Assembly (NCBI RefSeq): GCF_047496725.1
Contig: NC_132972.1
Location: 5,386,001-5,450,000, forward strand
DNA: 64,000 nucleotides
DNA from: Anoplolepis gracilipes
Taxonomy: Eukaryota > Arthropoda > Insecta > Hymenoptera > Formicidae
Reading direction: 5' to 3'
The notes beneath the pieces are model-generated. The model ran no database searches and was not told the origin of the DNA. It saw only the letters and a list, made by a program, of their open reading frames with translations. The position numbers were made by a program, and so were the translations under genes. This document shows, in pieces, positions 1 through 13,900 of the stretch (positions within the stretch are counted from its first letter, which is position 1; each line of letters opens with the position of its first letter).

Positions 1-1063
1 ATAACACGACGATGACGGCGGATGCGTCCGCGAGCATAGGGATCGCATCCGCGAGGGGGGTGGGGGTGTATCCCTTCAGGATATAGAAGAGAAGGCGAGC
101 GAAACGGAGAGAAGCGTTTCTCATTCGTTAGATAACCTTTACTCCAACATTAGCCTCGCTCTCGACCTGCCTGGCTAGCGGGGATACCGGCCACCGTGTT
201 TCCGCGGGGGGGATTGCCCTTTCATGATTTACCCCTTTTCCGTGCAAATTGAAAATTACATCGTTTTACGATCTTCCTCGCTGCTTCATCCTTTAATCCG
301 TCAAGCGCGCGTCGGTATTTTAGAGATAGAAAGCTCAGAATTATATCATGTGCAAAAGTCTCGAAATTGCACGCGTGAATAATGCTTTATAATCTACTCA
401 AAAATAGATTCGTAAAAAATAAAAGGTTTGCAAACATATGAAGAGGTTATAAAAATAATGAATAATAAAATAAATATATTAAAAATATATTAAGAAAAAA
501 GCTTAAATTATACTACAAAATAAAGAAAATAAATAAGTTTTATAAATATAATAAAAATACTTGTGTCTTATATAAAAATATTAGGAATTTATTATATACA
601 ATTTTTTTTATTATACTTTATTAAAACTTTGAAAACATGCATTCTGGAATATATAGATATATATATCCTATATTTATTACTTACTACACTATCCGAAAAA
701 ATTTTTAATTGCGAGACAAAAAATATTCTTGATGTGTTTAGTCATCGTCACAATCTCATGTAGTATAATAAAAATAAAACAATTTTATTATATTTAAAAC
801 AATTTTAAAATTAAATCAATTATTCCTATCCTCCTTTCTCGAATTAAATTAGATTGATTACTATTTTAAGATCAGAGTAACATATACAAATCTAAATTTA
901 TATATTCTTGCATTTAGAATAACTTGCTTGACATTAGCTCTACAATAATTGACGCTATCAAGCGACATCTTACTAAAAATTAATGAGATAGCACATTCTA
1001 GATTTAAGAATTTTCCAACAAGATTAAAATATTGTTTCTTCAATAATAAATATAATCGTCACT

Positions 1064-1099
1064 ATATCGATCCTAGTTTTTATAAACTAGGATCGATAT
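1064..1099. repeat. Perfect 16-bp inverted repeat (hairpin)
   Basis: The arm ATATCGATCCTAGTTT is followed by a 4-nt loop and its exact reverse complement. It lies in AT-rich DNA with no flanking gene. It looks like a small palindromic element remnant or cruciform-prone site; no function can be assigned. Confidence 0.85.
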
Positions 1100-4000
1100 G
1101 ATAGTTTGAAAATAATAGCATTAAATCGGGAAATCTTTTCCGTAGGTGTACTAATATGGATTTTATAATAAACATTTATTAATTGTGAAAAAAATTTGTT
1201 TTATGTTTATATAAAAAAAATCACGAGGCCAAATTGTTTAATAATTTTAGACGATTGTAAAACTACTGGCTGGAATTTTAACGAACAATCCTCGCTCTAT
1301 GCAAACCTCGTTTCGTCCTTTTTCTTCACGGTAGATGGACAGGGGGATAAGGGCAAATCTCATTGGCAGCTCGACGTGAGATTTTTCGATCGGCATTCGA
1401 TACGCGGAATGCACGATCGGCAGCATTCCGTGTGCGCGAGATGCATCCATCGGGCGAGATTACTCGTGTAGGTCACGCGCAACGTATCATCGTGAATTCC
1501 TCGCGGATTCGCGAGCAGTGCGCTTCGCGTTGCAACTTGCAACGCGATTTCTTCCGCGAGGTGAAACGCCGTGCCCCGGGAAAATTGCGGCAGAGTTGCG
1601 CGAGTCGTTCGTACAATTAAAGTATCATCGAGGCTAACGACGGAGTTGCAGAAACAGAAAGAAACTTGTTTCGAATAAAATTTTCCTTCCAGTTGATAAT
1701 AAATCAAAGCAACCCGTTATCATACACTCTGGCATATTATATGAAGAGTAATGATAATTACATTATATAGCGCCATGTAAAATGTAATAAATTAATTAAA
1801 GTGTCATGCGAAAAGTATTGTAATGCTATCATTAATAAGTTCAAAGTAAACTATAATTGCTCTACATGTTCTACATAATCATTCATGAGTTAAATTCTAA
1901 TGGAAATATCAATAGCAAATAATAATTAACACGTGCCTAGTATAAATTATCATGTTGTCAACTTATTAAAGTATGATGTATATTATAATAATAAAGAGTA
2001 CATGTGTGTACACGCGATATAATAATATATATGTCTATAAAACTATAAATTATCAAAAAGATAAAAAATCCAGTCTCTTTCACAGAATAATTTTCTGTAA
2101 AAGTTTATATTAATTCTACTCTATTTTTTGCATTTTGAAATTGATTACTATCGAGAGATAAATGTGAAGAACAATAATCCTGATCGCCTGTAAACGCCTC
2201 GTGGGAGGCCTTAGTCATAATCTTTATCGAGCGATTCGTTTCGCGTCAATCGCCGGGTCGAAGCGAAAGAACCGCGAACCGCAAAGTAAACGATCCGAAG
2301 TGGCCTAACTACCCTCCATTAATTCGTTGTCAATATATGATGCTCCTCGATGGGAATAGAATCGTGTCTTCCCGTAGATCTGAAAGAACGCGATGATGAA
2401 TCGACGTTATCGGACGCCTCGGGCCGATCGACGAGAGTTGAACTTGTACAATAATTACAGCAGGGGTCATACGCTCGGCTAAAGCAAATGTCTTTATTTA
2501 TGGAAAGTAATATTTCAGAAAATATCAAATATATGAAATATAAATAAAAATACATACGTTCAATTCCTATAAAATATCGATTTTTTTTTAACTTTGATTA
2601 ACGGCAGTTAAATGTATAAATATATAAATTATATATTAATTAAAAAAAATTCGTTTCTAACGGATAGTGTCTAGAGATAATAAACCGTAATTTTTCAAAG
2701 AGATTTATAAAACGATTGTCAATATTGCTTTCACGAACCCGGATATTCTTTCTCAGTGATAAATCATCGAAACATGAAAGTCGATTGTCTTTTGGACGAT
2801 AGACTTAATGATAGAGTTAATTTCCTGAGAGTGTTATCTGTGTCAATACGGTAGTAACTTGAAAGTTACGCTCCATTCACGCTCATGCATTTTGGAATAT
2901 AATGAAGAATTTCGCCGGAGGCTATGCCCTAAACGAATTAGAAATCGGGGTCTCTTCGGCCTCGTTTGTACGGGCCCTAACATTGTGTCGCGCGCTAAAC
3001 TACTTTTCAGCTACCCACTACCCACGCCTGTCATAAGTATGAGTCGGTGATATCGGATTATGTACGACTGATATTGATTCGATAGAGGGAACGATGTTGC
3101 CCTTTCAAACATTACGTGAACGATGAAATTTGTGGTTGTTGGTATAAGCGCGCATATTACATAATTGTTAAAGTAGAAATTATGCGAAATTGGCTTTCTA
3201 ATTATAGCGATATGGAGCTTATTTGAATTAATATGTGTATTTATTGTGCAGTCACGTAAAATTAAAAAAATTAAAAATAATTATCACTCTACTGTTAAAT
3301 ATTCGCTGTCTATCGATATTGAAAGTAGTATTAATATTTTTAGTCAAATATGAGTAATAAAAATACGCAAAATTAATGATACCAGCTAATAATTCATGGC
3401 GGTTAACACACATACGATTAAATTGAAAAATATTTATTGCAATATTTCTCATTAATTAAGGAAAATCAATGTATAATGCATTTAATTAACTAATATACAT
3501 TATTTATATGTAAATATACTGGAAGCATCTGCGGAGTGAACGTTCTGACTAACATGAGAGTACTCGTCCTGCGTAAGGATCAGTGAAAGTCGCCGCCGAT
3601 CGAAAGTCAGAGAATTCATAATTCATGAAACTTGAATATCCGTAGAATATCGGTTGCCTTTTTTCGTACTGCATTAAAGGTTAATTTCATGCCGAGTAAA
3701 CTTATTCGTTGCGCGACAAAGTTGCGTGTAAATTACGCGATTAGTAACTGTCCGTGTTGTTACACGCTGTCGAGAGCAATCTACATCTTTCGTTACAGTA
3801 AAAATCGAACATAAATTCCATAATTCTAGTTGTAAATTATTATATATTATATATTATATGTACTCAAAAATCATCAAGCTAAAAATTTACGGGGTTAAGA
3901 ATCTACGGAATATTTATCAAATCAAGGATTTGTCAAACTTGTAGGAAGCTGCAAAGATCTAAAGATTAACATATAAAAAAAATATATATATATATAATAT

Positions 4001-5082
4001 ACATATGTATATACTTTTATACATATAAAACTAAACTATATATAAGATCCAGAATTTTCTACAAAATAAAATATTGATATGACAATGTTAATGATTGTAA
4101 TCAAATTAAGCAACTTTATTGATACCAATAGAATCGAAGAAAAATCCGAGATTTATATTAAAATTAATAGCGAGATATACATATAAAAAAAATAGTAATT
4201 TCCAACAATATACTTTTAATTTTCGATCCATATTAATTTAAAATACATATTAAAACTTAAAACGAAAAATATGTATATCTAGAACTTTGTCCAAGTCTTC
4301 ACGAGTGCATCATGTTAGATTTCCCCATGTATCTTCAATTATATGTTAAAGTAAAACGATCACAATGCTGCGAAAAGAAGTGGAAGAAAAAGGGATGAAA
4401 TGTGTGTGTAGAAAGTGCACGCGGACTCGAAGCAAAGCACTCGGGGCTCTTACGCGTGCTTATGCGAATTGACACGTCGGTCAGCTTCCCGATTGCATCC
4501 CGGTTGCTAATTCTTATGTGAACGATACTTTACTTTCACCGGTTACCACCACAATCCTTTTTCTTTTCGCCTGCTGCCACCGTCGTATGACGACACCGTG
4601 GTCAATTATCCATCTGCCGTACACCGCAATCGCGCGCGGTATCGCGTGCGAAACGAAACAAAACGTCGGGGTTGCGACCCGACGTGATCCACGACCGCTG
4701 TGGCCATATCGTGCAACCGCTCGAAGAACGTAAACGAAGTTCGCACGTGCAAATAATCGGATAAACGGACCGTGTTACGCAATTTGAAACTTCAGATGCG
4801 TTAGGCAAGCTCAATCGTCAAATCTTTAATATCCATTTATGAAAGAAGATATCCATCTTAATTAGTACTTATTTATAATCTGATAAAACGCTTAAACTTT
4901 AAAAGGAATAGAGATTTTTGAGAATATATTTTTCATAGTGTATAGTGTATTACATAATTAAATTTTAAAATGTGCAAATTTCAAAGAAATTATTTTGCTT
5001 CAAAATATATACAATTAATCGAGTATTTTATTTTTCCTGTAGTCAAATATTTTATTATATGTACATTTATTATTATATCTCA

Positions 5083-5152
5083 ACTATCATTTTTTAATAG
5101 TTAATAAATAATATATATATGTTTCATTAATAAACTATTAAAAAATGATAAT
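5083..5152. repeat. Imperfect AT-rich inverted repeat
   Basis: Arms containing TATCATTTTTTAATAG and its reverse complement flank an AT-rich spacer of about 36 bp. It is probably a decayed palindromic element. Confidence 0.6.
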
Positions 5153-7020
5153 TGATATTTAATTATAAATGTAACAAGAGTTAATCTTTTTTTTTCTCAA
5201 GACAAAAAAAAAATATGACGACTTGAGACCAAATTAGCATATTGTTTTATAATATATAAAATATGTTTGTTTATAGGTAAAAAAATGTTAAACTTTCTAA
5301 ATTGTGATATTTCTCTCTGCGAGAAAATTATTACGATGTATATAACTATCATTAAAAGAAATTTATTATAATCGGTGCAATAGAACTCGAATCTACTCTA
5401 TTACCTAACGAAATCGCTTGGCGTTCTCATTACTCATTTGAAATTGTGCTTGCTCAATGTAGATATAAGAGACGGAGAGAATATCGCTTTTAAAATTCTC
5501 GTGTCCCAATATGGAGAACGTCTACGATGGTAGAACACTCTCGTCCCAGATCAAACGAAAATCCAATCGGTGTAGACTCGTCTCGATCGCGGTTTTACGC
5601 AATCGCCGGCGAACTCGCATAACGTGTACCTAATAATAAAACGCGGAGAAAGAGCGAAAGACGGCTCTCTTCTCGGCTAATATATGTTCGGCCGCAAACG
5701 AGGATCGCGAGTGAACGGAAGATACGACAAGCACGTATTTACCGCATGCAGTCGAATCCTGATTTTCGACCCGAGTCAAACGTAGTGAATTCATAATTTC
5801 ACGTCGCACATCCTTCGAAAAAAAAACCTAACGTTTCAAGTGCAAATTAGAAATTTGTATTGACTTAAGAACAAATATATTTAAATAAACTTTATGGAGT
5901 CACTTGATTATCGTAATGATATAAATCTGTCGAAAAAGAGAAAAAATTATATACTTATTAATCAACCTATGAATGGAGAAATTTACAATCTTAAATCACA
6001 CCGGCCAATCTTATATTCCGTAAAATTTTGCATGTTTTATAGAAAGCAAACTTTTGATCGCTGTTGCCACACCTCGTGCATAAAATGACTTGTGATTGAC
6101 GAGACAACACGAGCAGATAGAGAAGCTATGAACACAACGGAGGGACCGACGTGCAATTGGGACCTTAATGACTTTGCCTTCGATGATTACACCCTGTCAC
6201 TGAATAATATCGTAATGATTTAACCCTCGCTCGTTTCTAACCGTTCGTTTTGCCTGCTATTTAATGACTGTGATCGCGCGAAATAAGAGCATTTTGCGAG
6301 TATATTTCGTGGGAGTTTTGTGGAAGAAAGAACGCGCCTTTGACAGCTGAACGTTTAGAACAGAGGGATATATCGCGTAAATTACATATAATCCATCGAT
6401 CGAGCAATCATTTTAACGAAAGGAAAAAATTGATTCTTCTGGTATTCGCGGCTACTTATGAAAGCGATTTCCATGGGTGAATCGTTGTTATTTCGATCAT
6501 CCGTCAATCTCACAAATATCTGAACATATAAATATCGAGTTACTTGTCAATAATATTATATATATCTAAAAAACAGTTGTTAATTATATTAAATTAATTC
6601 ATTGATCAATATTTCTTTTGCTTTACGAGATACTCTCCAGTACCTACCAACAATTTGCAGAACTAAAGAGCCTTGGCTCTAAAGATTTATATCAAAGAAT
6701 CTATCACAAGGCGTAGAAACGGAGCGAAGCATTTTCATCGTAATATCAAGACGCGATATTACGCCTCATTGATGTACACTTTCGCGATTACAAGTTACAA
6801 TCCAATGCAATGATTCTCTCTCTCTCTCTCTCTTTTCGCAAGCCGGCAATTAATAGGAGTGATTTATCCCACACTCTGTATTAGAACGCGAAATATCGGA
6901 GATTACGCTCGTGAGCGCGTTACTAATTACCGACAATTATCGCAGGTGCAACGGCGCACCCTCTTCTCTTTCTCCTCTCTCTTTGCCGATCGATTCCTCC
7001 AATTCGTCCAAGTGTTCGTC

Positions 7021-7061
<41 letters not shown>
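7021..7061 (+). repeat. (GA)n microsatellite
   Basis: About 20 uninterrupted GA dinucleotides. The open frames running through it are artefacts of the repeat. Confidence 0.97.
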
Positions 7062-7065
<4 letters not shown>

Positions 7066-9577
7066 GAAATATCTGAAACGCGTGAAACGCGCGCGAAGGC
7101 AGAAGTTACGCGTTAACCGTCATTAGCTGAGCCCGAGGTTATTGCGTGTGGTACGATTTTATTAATTGCCGGGTTATCGAGCGGACCTGAGCGCACCTGT
7201 GAGCCATATCGCCGCCGTTTGCGCGCAATTAAGAAGAAGACGAGCTGAAAGGAAACATGCAACCGGCCTTTACTGCGCAAAGGTAGCTATAGCAATATGC
7301 AATATCGTGGATTAATGTAGTAGCGAAACTAGTTTCTAACTAGTACGACTAGAAATCCTTTCCCATCTCTTCGTACGAGCTACCTGGACCCTGCTTCAAC
7401 CACTCATTTCTCGATGCGTTCTCTGACACATTATGTGACTCGCGAAAAGGAGAATGGTCTAATAAAAAGAGATCGAGTTGTCATTACGGATGAATTAATG
7501 ATGTTGCGTGATAACTCTATTTACCTCAATAAACATTGTTACGTATTTATTTCGATAAATCGAGGAGTATATTATTAAAGGTCACGTGAAGGGATATTTG
7601 AAATATTGCAAAAATTCTAATGTTTAAACCTTTTCGATTTTTTGTCGAAATATAATCGATAAATTTTTTTTTTCTAACTTTTTTTGAAATATAAATAAAT
7701 TATTTATATTGTGTTAAACTTTTAAAGAATGTTAAACTAAAATATATAAAAGTAACGATCTATTATTTATTGATCTTAATTTGGATATTGTACAAAGAGT
7801 TGATTAATAAAATATTACAAAGAAAACAAAGAAAATTTGTTTGAATGAAGACATTTTATATAGTTATATAGTTTAATCAAGAAAAATATATTCTTGTTTT
7901 TTAAGAATAATTTTTGTTGAATAGAGAGAAAAAGATGTTGGATAGAAAATAACACACGTTCAAATCGAATATTATAATTTTCTTAGGGTTAAAATAATTA
8001 TTTTATTCTTGAAATAACAATTATAGTATTGAAAGATTATAATATTACTGAAATTTGAGATTTTTTAATTCTTCTAAGAAAATTATAAATTGTCGCGTAT
8101 ATATGAAACAACGAACTCGTTCATATAAGTTTTGATTTGACATTTACTTTTTTTCTGTGTACGATTAATCACGTATCATCTATAAATTCTTTGGTAACTC
8201 TCAACTTAAAGTGTTTATGTTGTTCGCGCCGGTAGATGTTTATTAGAGCAGATATATCTAAAAATATTCAATAACTGGATCGACCGAGTTTTCAGATAAA
8301 ACTCTACAATTACGACCTCGAACTGTCTTCAATCTATCTTGAATCAAGCAATCTCTAATTTGCCTCGCTATTGATCGGACAAAAAAACGCGATGTAAAAA
8401 GAAACAAAAAAATAGATGGAATAAAAGGCGAGAGAAACGAAGATATAAAAAAAATAATGCTAATCGCGTCCCCATTGGACGTTCTACATTAATGATTACG
8501 AAACCCGATCTACGGCTTAAATGGCACTGAGTAGACACACGACACCCTTTCTTAAACATCAATCGATCATGTTCAAAACGGGATCTAACGTCTATTCAAA
8601 CGTATGTCGGAAGTGATCTGGTCAAGAGCGAAAGTGAGGAATTTCTGAAAGTAGATCACGTACTATATACATCCATAAAAACTTCATCGATCGACCGAAC
8701 ATGAAACAACATTTGTCTCTTGATCAACAGTCAGGATTAAAGTTAAAAAAGATCAGTCTAATTAAACAAATCGTTGTAAAGCGTCGTCAAGATTAGCTCC
8801 GATCAACGGGCGGACGAAAAGAAAGATGGACTTCTTTTTCTCTCCCGTCACCAAACGAATTTTTTCACTTTTAACGAACGCTTTTATAAATGATGATTCG
8901 CAAAATTTTCAGATCGATAAGATGACGAAGACGGAACTATAATGCACCGTGTTGCAATTGAAGGACGTAAGTGGAGAAATAAATCACCAGTTCAATTAAC
9001 CAGCAATGCTTCGATCGATTTCATCGCGCTCATTTTAATCTAGATATAAAGATGATGCGAGAAGTTTTATTACAATGCGATGTAATTTGCGACTATAATA
9101 ATAGAGATCATAAACACAAAGAAGTCTTCTAAATATTTCGGAATCTTAAAACTTAGGCGGACAGAAATAGAAATTCAAATCTATATATAAATTAATAATA
9201 AACTGAGAGAAATATGGATTGCCGATTGAAATAAACCAAGGCTCAAATTTTTAAAATACAAATAAAATATAAATAACATTATTTATGTAATGACGTTCAA
9301 TTAGATAAGTTAATAGAGTTTAAATATCGCTAGTCTTATATGCAATATATATAATTCAAATTTAAATTTAAGTCAGATAAAAATTTTTTATAACAACCAA
9401 TAGAAACGTTATAAAGACATTTGTGATATTAAGTATACATATTTTTTATGTAGTGTCATTAATAAGTTGAATCCATTAAATACTTTCAAATCTAGAAAGA
9501 TCAAAAAAGAAATTACAGTAGTATGTGAATAAATTGACTGTGTTAAAATTGAAATTTTAAACATTTTCCATATAATT

Positions 9578-9700
9578 TCTTCTATATAATTTAAACATAT
9601 ATTTTTTAAGTATACTTTCTTCTATATAATTTCTTCTATATAATTTAAACGGATATTTTTTAGGTAGTTGCTTCTATATAATTTGAAAAACATATATTTG
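9578..9700 (+). repeat. Degenerate tandem repeat (CTTCTATATAATT unit)
   Basis: The motif CTTCTATATAATTT recurs four times, separated by ATATTTTTTA(A/G)GTA-type segments. This gives two longer units of about 55-60 bp. It is a short minisatellite. Confidence 0.75.
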
Positions 9701-9878
9701 CATTTCTATTTTCAGTGATTAAAAAAAAAAGAAAAAAAAGAAGAAAACAGGGACAAAGAGCTCGAGTAAACGTGAACTCTTACAGAAGCGAGTACCTGAG
9801 AAGAGACGTTCGTCCGACCCATACGTGCAGCACGCGATCTATCGATTTATCTCTCCCGGAATTACCCTACACGACATA

Positions 9879-10042
9879 CAGTCGGACCTCTTATCCTACG
9901 ACCCTCTTATGCTACGACAAAAAATCCTCTCATGCTACGACCGCGAAGGGGGAATTATACCTCCACTCTTAAATTTTTGTCGTAGGATCAGAGGTTTAAG
10001 GGGAAGATTCCGGACCGAAAATGTCGTAGGATAAGAGGTCTG
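9879..10042. mobile_element. pogo/Tigger-like MITE with TA target duplication
   Basis: The 164-bp element begins CAG and ends CTG and is flanked by TA on both sides (9877-9878 and 10043-10044). The two ends share the inverted repeat GACCTCTTATCCTACGAC, with three extra bases at the left end. Further imperfect copies of CTCTTATGCTACGAC lie inside both ends. CAG termini plus a TA duplication are typical of the pogo/Tigger branch of Tc1/mariner. It carries no coding sequence, so it would be non-autonomous. A 10-bp direct duplication (TGTATCTAAC twice) follows at 10041-10060. Confidence 0.85.
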
Positions 10043-10528
10043 TATCTAACTGTATCTAACAATTCTCTATCGATTGATCAGGCATCTAACTCTTGGAATA
10101 CCGTCGACCGATTTTGGAATACCCTCTACGGAAGTAAACCGATTATCGTACCCCGTTATTAACTATAATCTTACAACGCCATTAAAATTGCACGACGAGT
10201 TTCCAGCATCGGATCGACCGGTCCAGGGAATCGCTTCTCAACGTCGAAGGATGTCTATCGTCAATATCGATAGATCGCGTGCTGCACGTATGCGTCGGTG
10301 AACGTCTTCGCAGGTGCTCGCTTCTGCAATCTCACATTCACTTGAGCTCTTCTTCTTCTTCTTCTTCTCCATCTCCACATCAGCACGAAGATCCCTCGCG
10401 TATCGTCGTTTTGAAACAACGAATAAGAAACAGTTGAGCAAGAAACCTATGCCGGCGGCTGTACGTATAAATTCTCGATCCTTGTGGATCGTGAATCACG
10501 TTCTCCAACGGAAACTGTTGTTGTGCAC

Positions 10529-10556
10529 TTGATCCGTTAGCGCGCTAACGGATCAA
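10529..10556. repeat. Perfect 28-bp palindrome
   Basis: TTGATCCGTTAGCG is followed immediately by its exact reverse complement with no loop. It is GC-richer than its surroundings and followed by AAATAAAAAA. A chance 14-bp-arm palindrome without a spacer is unlikely. It may be a MITE remnant or a protein-binding dyad. Confidence 0.9.
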
Positions 10557-10904
10557 ATAAAAAATCATTTTCCTCTTACGCGGTAATTACGTGACACGTG
10601 ATCTTGTAATTAGCTATTTCCAGCACACTGTGAGATAATTAAACCTATATTTAGATATTAATGTTTCTCATATAAGAATAATGACGTTCAAACTCAAGAA
10701 AAACTGAGCCCTGTTATAAAACATTCTTAGACTTATACATTTTGGGAATAAAAATATGTTTGATGAATTTCTTTAAAGATATAAAAATCTACAAAATATC
10801 TAAAAATCTCTGTCGTTATCTTTCAGATTATTTTTAAACTGTCCTTGCAACCAGATTTAGACATTATGCGTTATTTAAAATCCCCTGTGGCACAAATCAA
10901 GAAC

Positions 10905-10939
10905 GAGAAATAAGGCTATATCAGATAGCCTTATTTCTC
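10905..10939. repeat. Perfect 15-bp inverted repeat with 5-nt loop
   Basis: The arm GAGAAATAAGGCTAT, loop ATCAG and exact reverse complement form a tight stem. It sits 350 bp downstream of another perfect palindrome. No host gene is evident. Confidence 0.88.
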
Positions 10940-13900
10940 CTAGTCGCAAATAGTCCGATCCATTAATCTCTCGCAGCGAGCGACGAATTCTCTAGTTATA
11001 TAAACTACCGTGCCTCTGAATTTATTATTGTGACGAACGCTTACTGTTGCTACTGTGTCGCAACGGAATACAAAGAGCAGATGAAATTTAAAGCGCTCAC
11101 ACATGATGCCATCGGCTAAATCTTCGAAGGTGAAACACTATGGGGCACAAGCTATATCGTAGTCCAAATTATAATACAAGAAAAAAAAAAGAACTGTTAC
11201 ACATTTCATGTGACATTTGGGTATCAGAGCAACGAATGCGCTCATTGTCGCGCGCGATAATAATCGATGTCGGATGGTAGTTGTCCTTTGGTGTCCAATT
11301 GGATTTAATTTATGACGGCCATTCGTAATCGGATAGAATAAAACGTGCGAAGAGCCCGCGGCGCTTATTACTGACACGACAAAATAATAGACGTTTCTCT
11401 ATCGCCGATCTACGAAAGGATCCATGCTCGAACGTGAAATTCCTCTAGAATATCTATAGTTATTTATCGCATATTCACTTTTCACTTTCCGTTGATATAT
11501 ATAGAATAAAAGTATGCGTTGTATGAGGTAGAGCCAGCAAAGATTTTTCAACAACGTTTACTTATGCGGATGCAATTCGCTTATAATTTTTATTTACAAT
11601 TAATTCACATAAACATTCAAAGGGGGGAAGTAAAAGTGATAGGTGCAGTATAACTTTCTACGATTCTCCGTTCCGTTCTAAGAATGCTTATATCGCGATA
11701 CGTGATTTTTCTCGTTAGATCGATTTCATTAATCACGAGTTATGTTAAATCGCTGTCGATTAATCTCGAGTTGCTCGGGAAAGAAAATATCATTCATTTA
11801 TCGATGTTCCAGATGTTTCGCGCGCGCCCAAGCTGTAGAAAGATAAAAAACTGAAAAGGGGGAAAAAACCGTGGAAAGGAAAAAAAAGAAAGAAGGACGA
11901 AAACGAGAGCGGTCCAAGTTTCTCCGACCCAGATTTTCGTTCTTTGCCATAATCACACACGACGCGTTTAAATGGCAGAAGTAAATAAAAAATCCCAGAC
12001 GTCGCGCATCTGCCCGACGCGCGAGCGCACCTGTGTGCGAAAGACGCCCGATGCGTTTTCCCATTAATTAAGCAGATATGAGCAATTTGCCAGAATCATG
12101 TAACGCTGGGCCCTCGTCCAGTTGGGTCTTCCTTCAATCTCTGAAGTTCAGCTGGCGCCACCGAAGGACTTTCGATTTTCTTTCGGGCTTCTCACACGCG
12201 CCGCGTCTCCGTGAAAGACGTATACTTAATATAAATCTGTTCTTAATTTGTGCTCTCTCATGGTTTGAATTATCCTTCAAATTATACAGACTCACCTGTC
12301 TGACTGTTTGACCGAAATAACAAGTAAGGAAGTAAGATGCGTACCTACAAGTTGCAATTTGCTTTTGTTACAAAAAGAACTCGTTAACATACTCGTCTCT
12401 TCATTTTCCATTTGCTTTTAAGATTTATATAATTATATTTCAAAAATGATAAATTTAATAACTGGACATTGTAAATAGAAAAGGAGAGATGAGCATTTAA
12501 TTTAATTATATGAAAAACAGTATGAAACTACACGTCAATTTTTCTCATTCTGTTCAATGGCTTCAGAGAAACATTCTAAATTTCGCAACATATCTGCAGT
12601 ATAGAAGTACACAAGTTATAAAAAAATTTAAATTTCATATCTTTATAAGCAAGGTCCTGATACCGAAAAAAGGTTAAGTAATAACTAACCTTGTCTCAAT
12701 ATGATACGATGACGGCAGAATAAAAACCGACTCTGCTCGGCAGAGATTGTCTGAGAGAAGTTTTAAATGGAAGAATTTATCTGCGCGCGGGACCGATCGA
12801 AAATTCAGTTTTGCATATCAAAGCTGTTACAAAGCGCAATCGCGTACGACGGCCGTCAGAAAGTCGGCGGGATTATGCGGGCCGTGGGCCAGATTATTCC
12901 GGCCGTGGAACATGATATCCTTTATGCAAATTTTGTGGGTGCGTACGTGCGTGCGCGATATACGTGTGGCGGAGAGCGCGACATTGTGCAACCCGATTAA
13001 AGCCGATAAAAAAAAGTCAATTAAGAAACGCGAACGCAATTACGACGAGAAATCTCTTCGCGATCCCGACGTCGCGATAAATTAAAAAATGCCAACTGCG
13101 CATTGTCTGCGAATGTGATTGCAAGTAGTATTTGGGTCGTGACGGTGATATTTTTACATAATGTAAAACGGATAAAAAGATATCCTCTCAACGAAAATAT
13201 AATTCAATTATATTCAATTCCCTGCCGAAACGAATCATTGTGTGTACGAAATAAGATTATGTATGAAAAGTAATAGATGCGTTTCGATATATCATGATAC
13301 TGATTATAAATATTATTTATATTATTTGTTTTATATTTTATAGTTTGGATAATGTAAAAGTCATAACTAGAAAAATTTAATTCAATTTTGTAAAAAGATA
13401 ATTAGTCGATCGTTGAAGGAAATAATTTTCTAAATTATTCAATTCTATTGAATTCAATTATTGTCGAAAAAAAAAACAAAATTATGTTAATTACATATAA
13501 AAATAACAACCGGTTCTGTTATGTTAATGAAAACAAAGATAATGTAATGTAAAGTAAAAAAATAACAGAAGATGTAAATTAAAATGAGAGATACGAGATA
13601 ATTGTAGCAACTATAAATAACTATAACTAAAAGAAAAAATAATTACAGAGATTATATAAAACTATAAAAAAATATTGTCAAAACGATTAAGCACATCAAA
13701 CTCTTCTCTTTTTTTCCTGAAATGTGATCAACTTAATTTACGGAATTCGGCCAACGGTATAAATACATCGGACTTTAAAGATCGTCCCTGATTTCACACG
13801 GGCGTGGCTTGGCCAAACGACTTAATATAGGTGCACGCAATATCATAATACGCGTAATACGCATATAACAACGATTAGCATCGACGGAAAATAAAAAAAA

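Noticed and set aside
1360..1707. 115-codon minus-strand frame near the left edge
   Set aside because: It lies in a CpG-rich patch with an equally open plus-strand frame; nothing recognisable.
9578..9700. Possible CRISPR-like array
   Set aside because: The repeats are short, degenerate and unevenly spaced with no unique spacers, and the DNA is animal nuclear; it is a minisatellite.
12747..13085. Overlapping frames of 60-112 codons in a CpG-rich patch
   Set aside because: Three frames on both strands are open at once, as expected from base composition; no domain, no splice partners.
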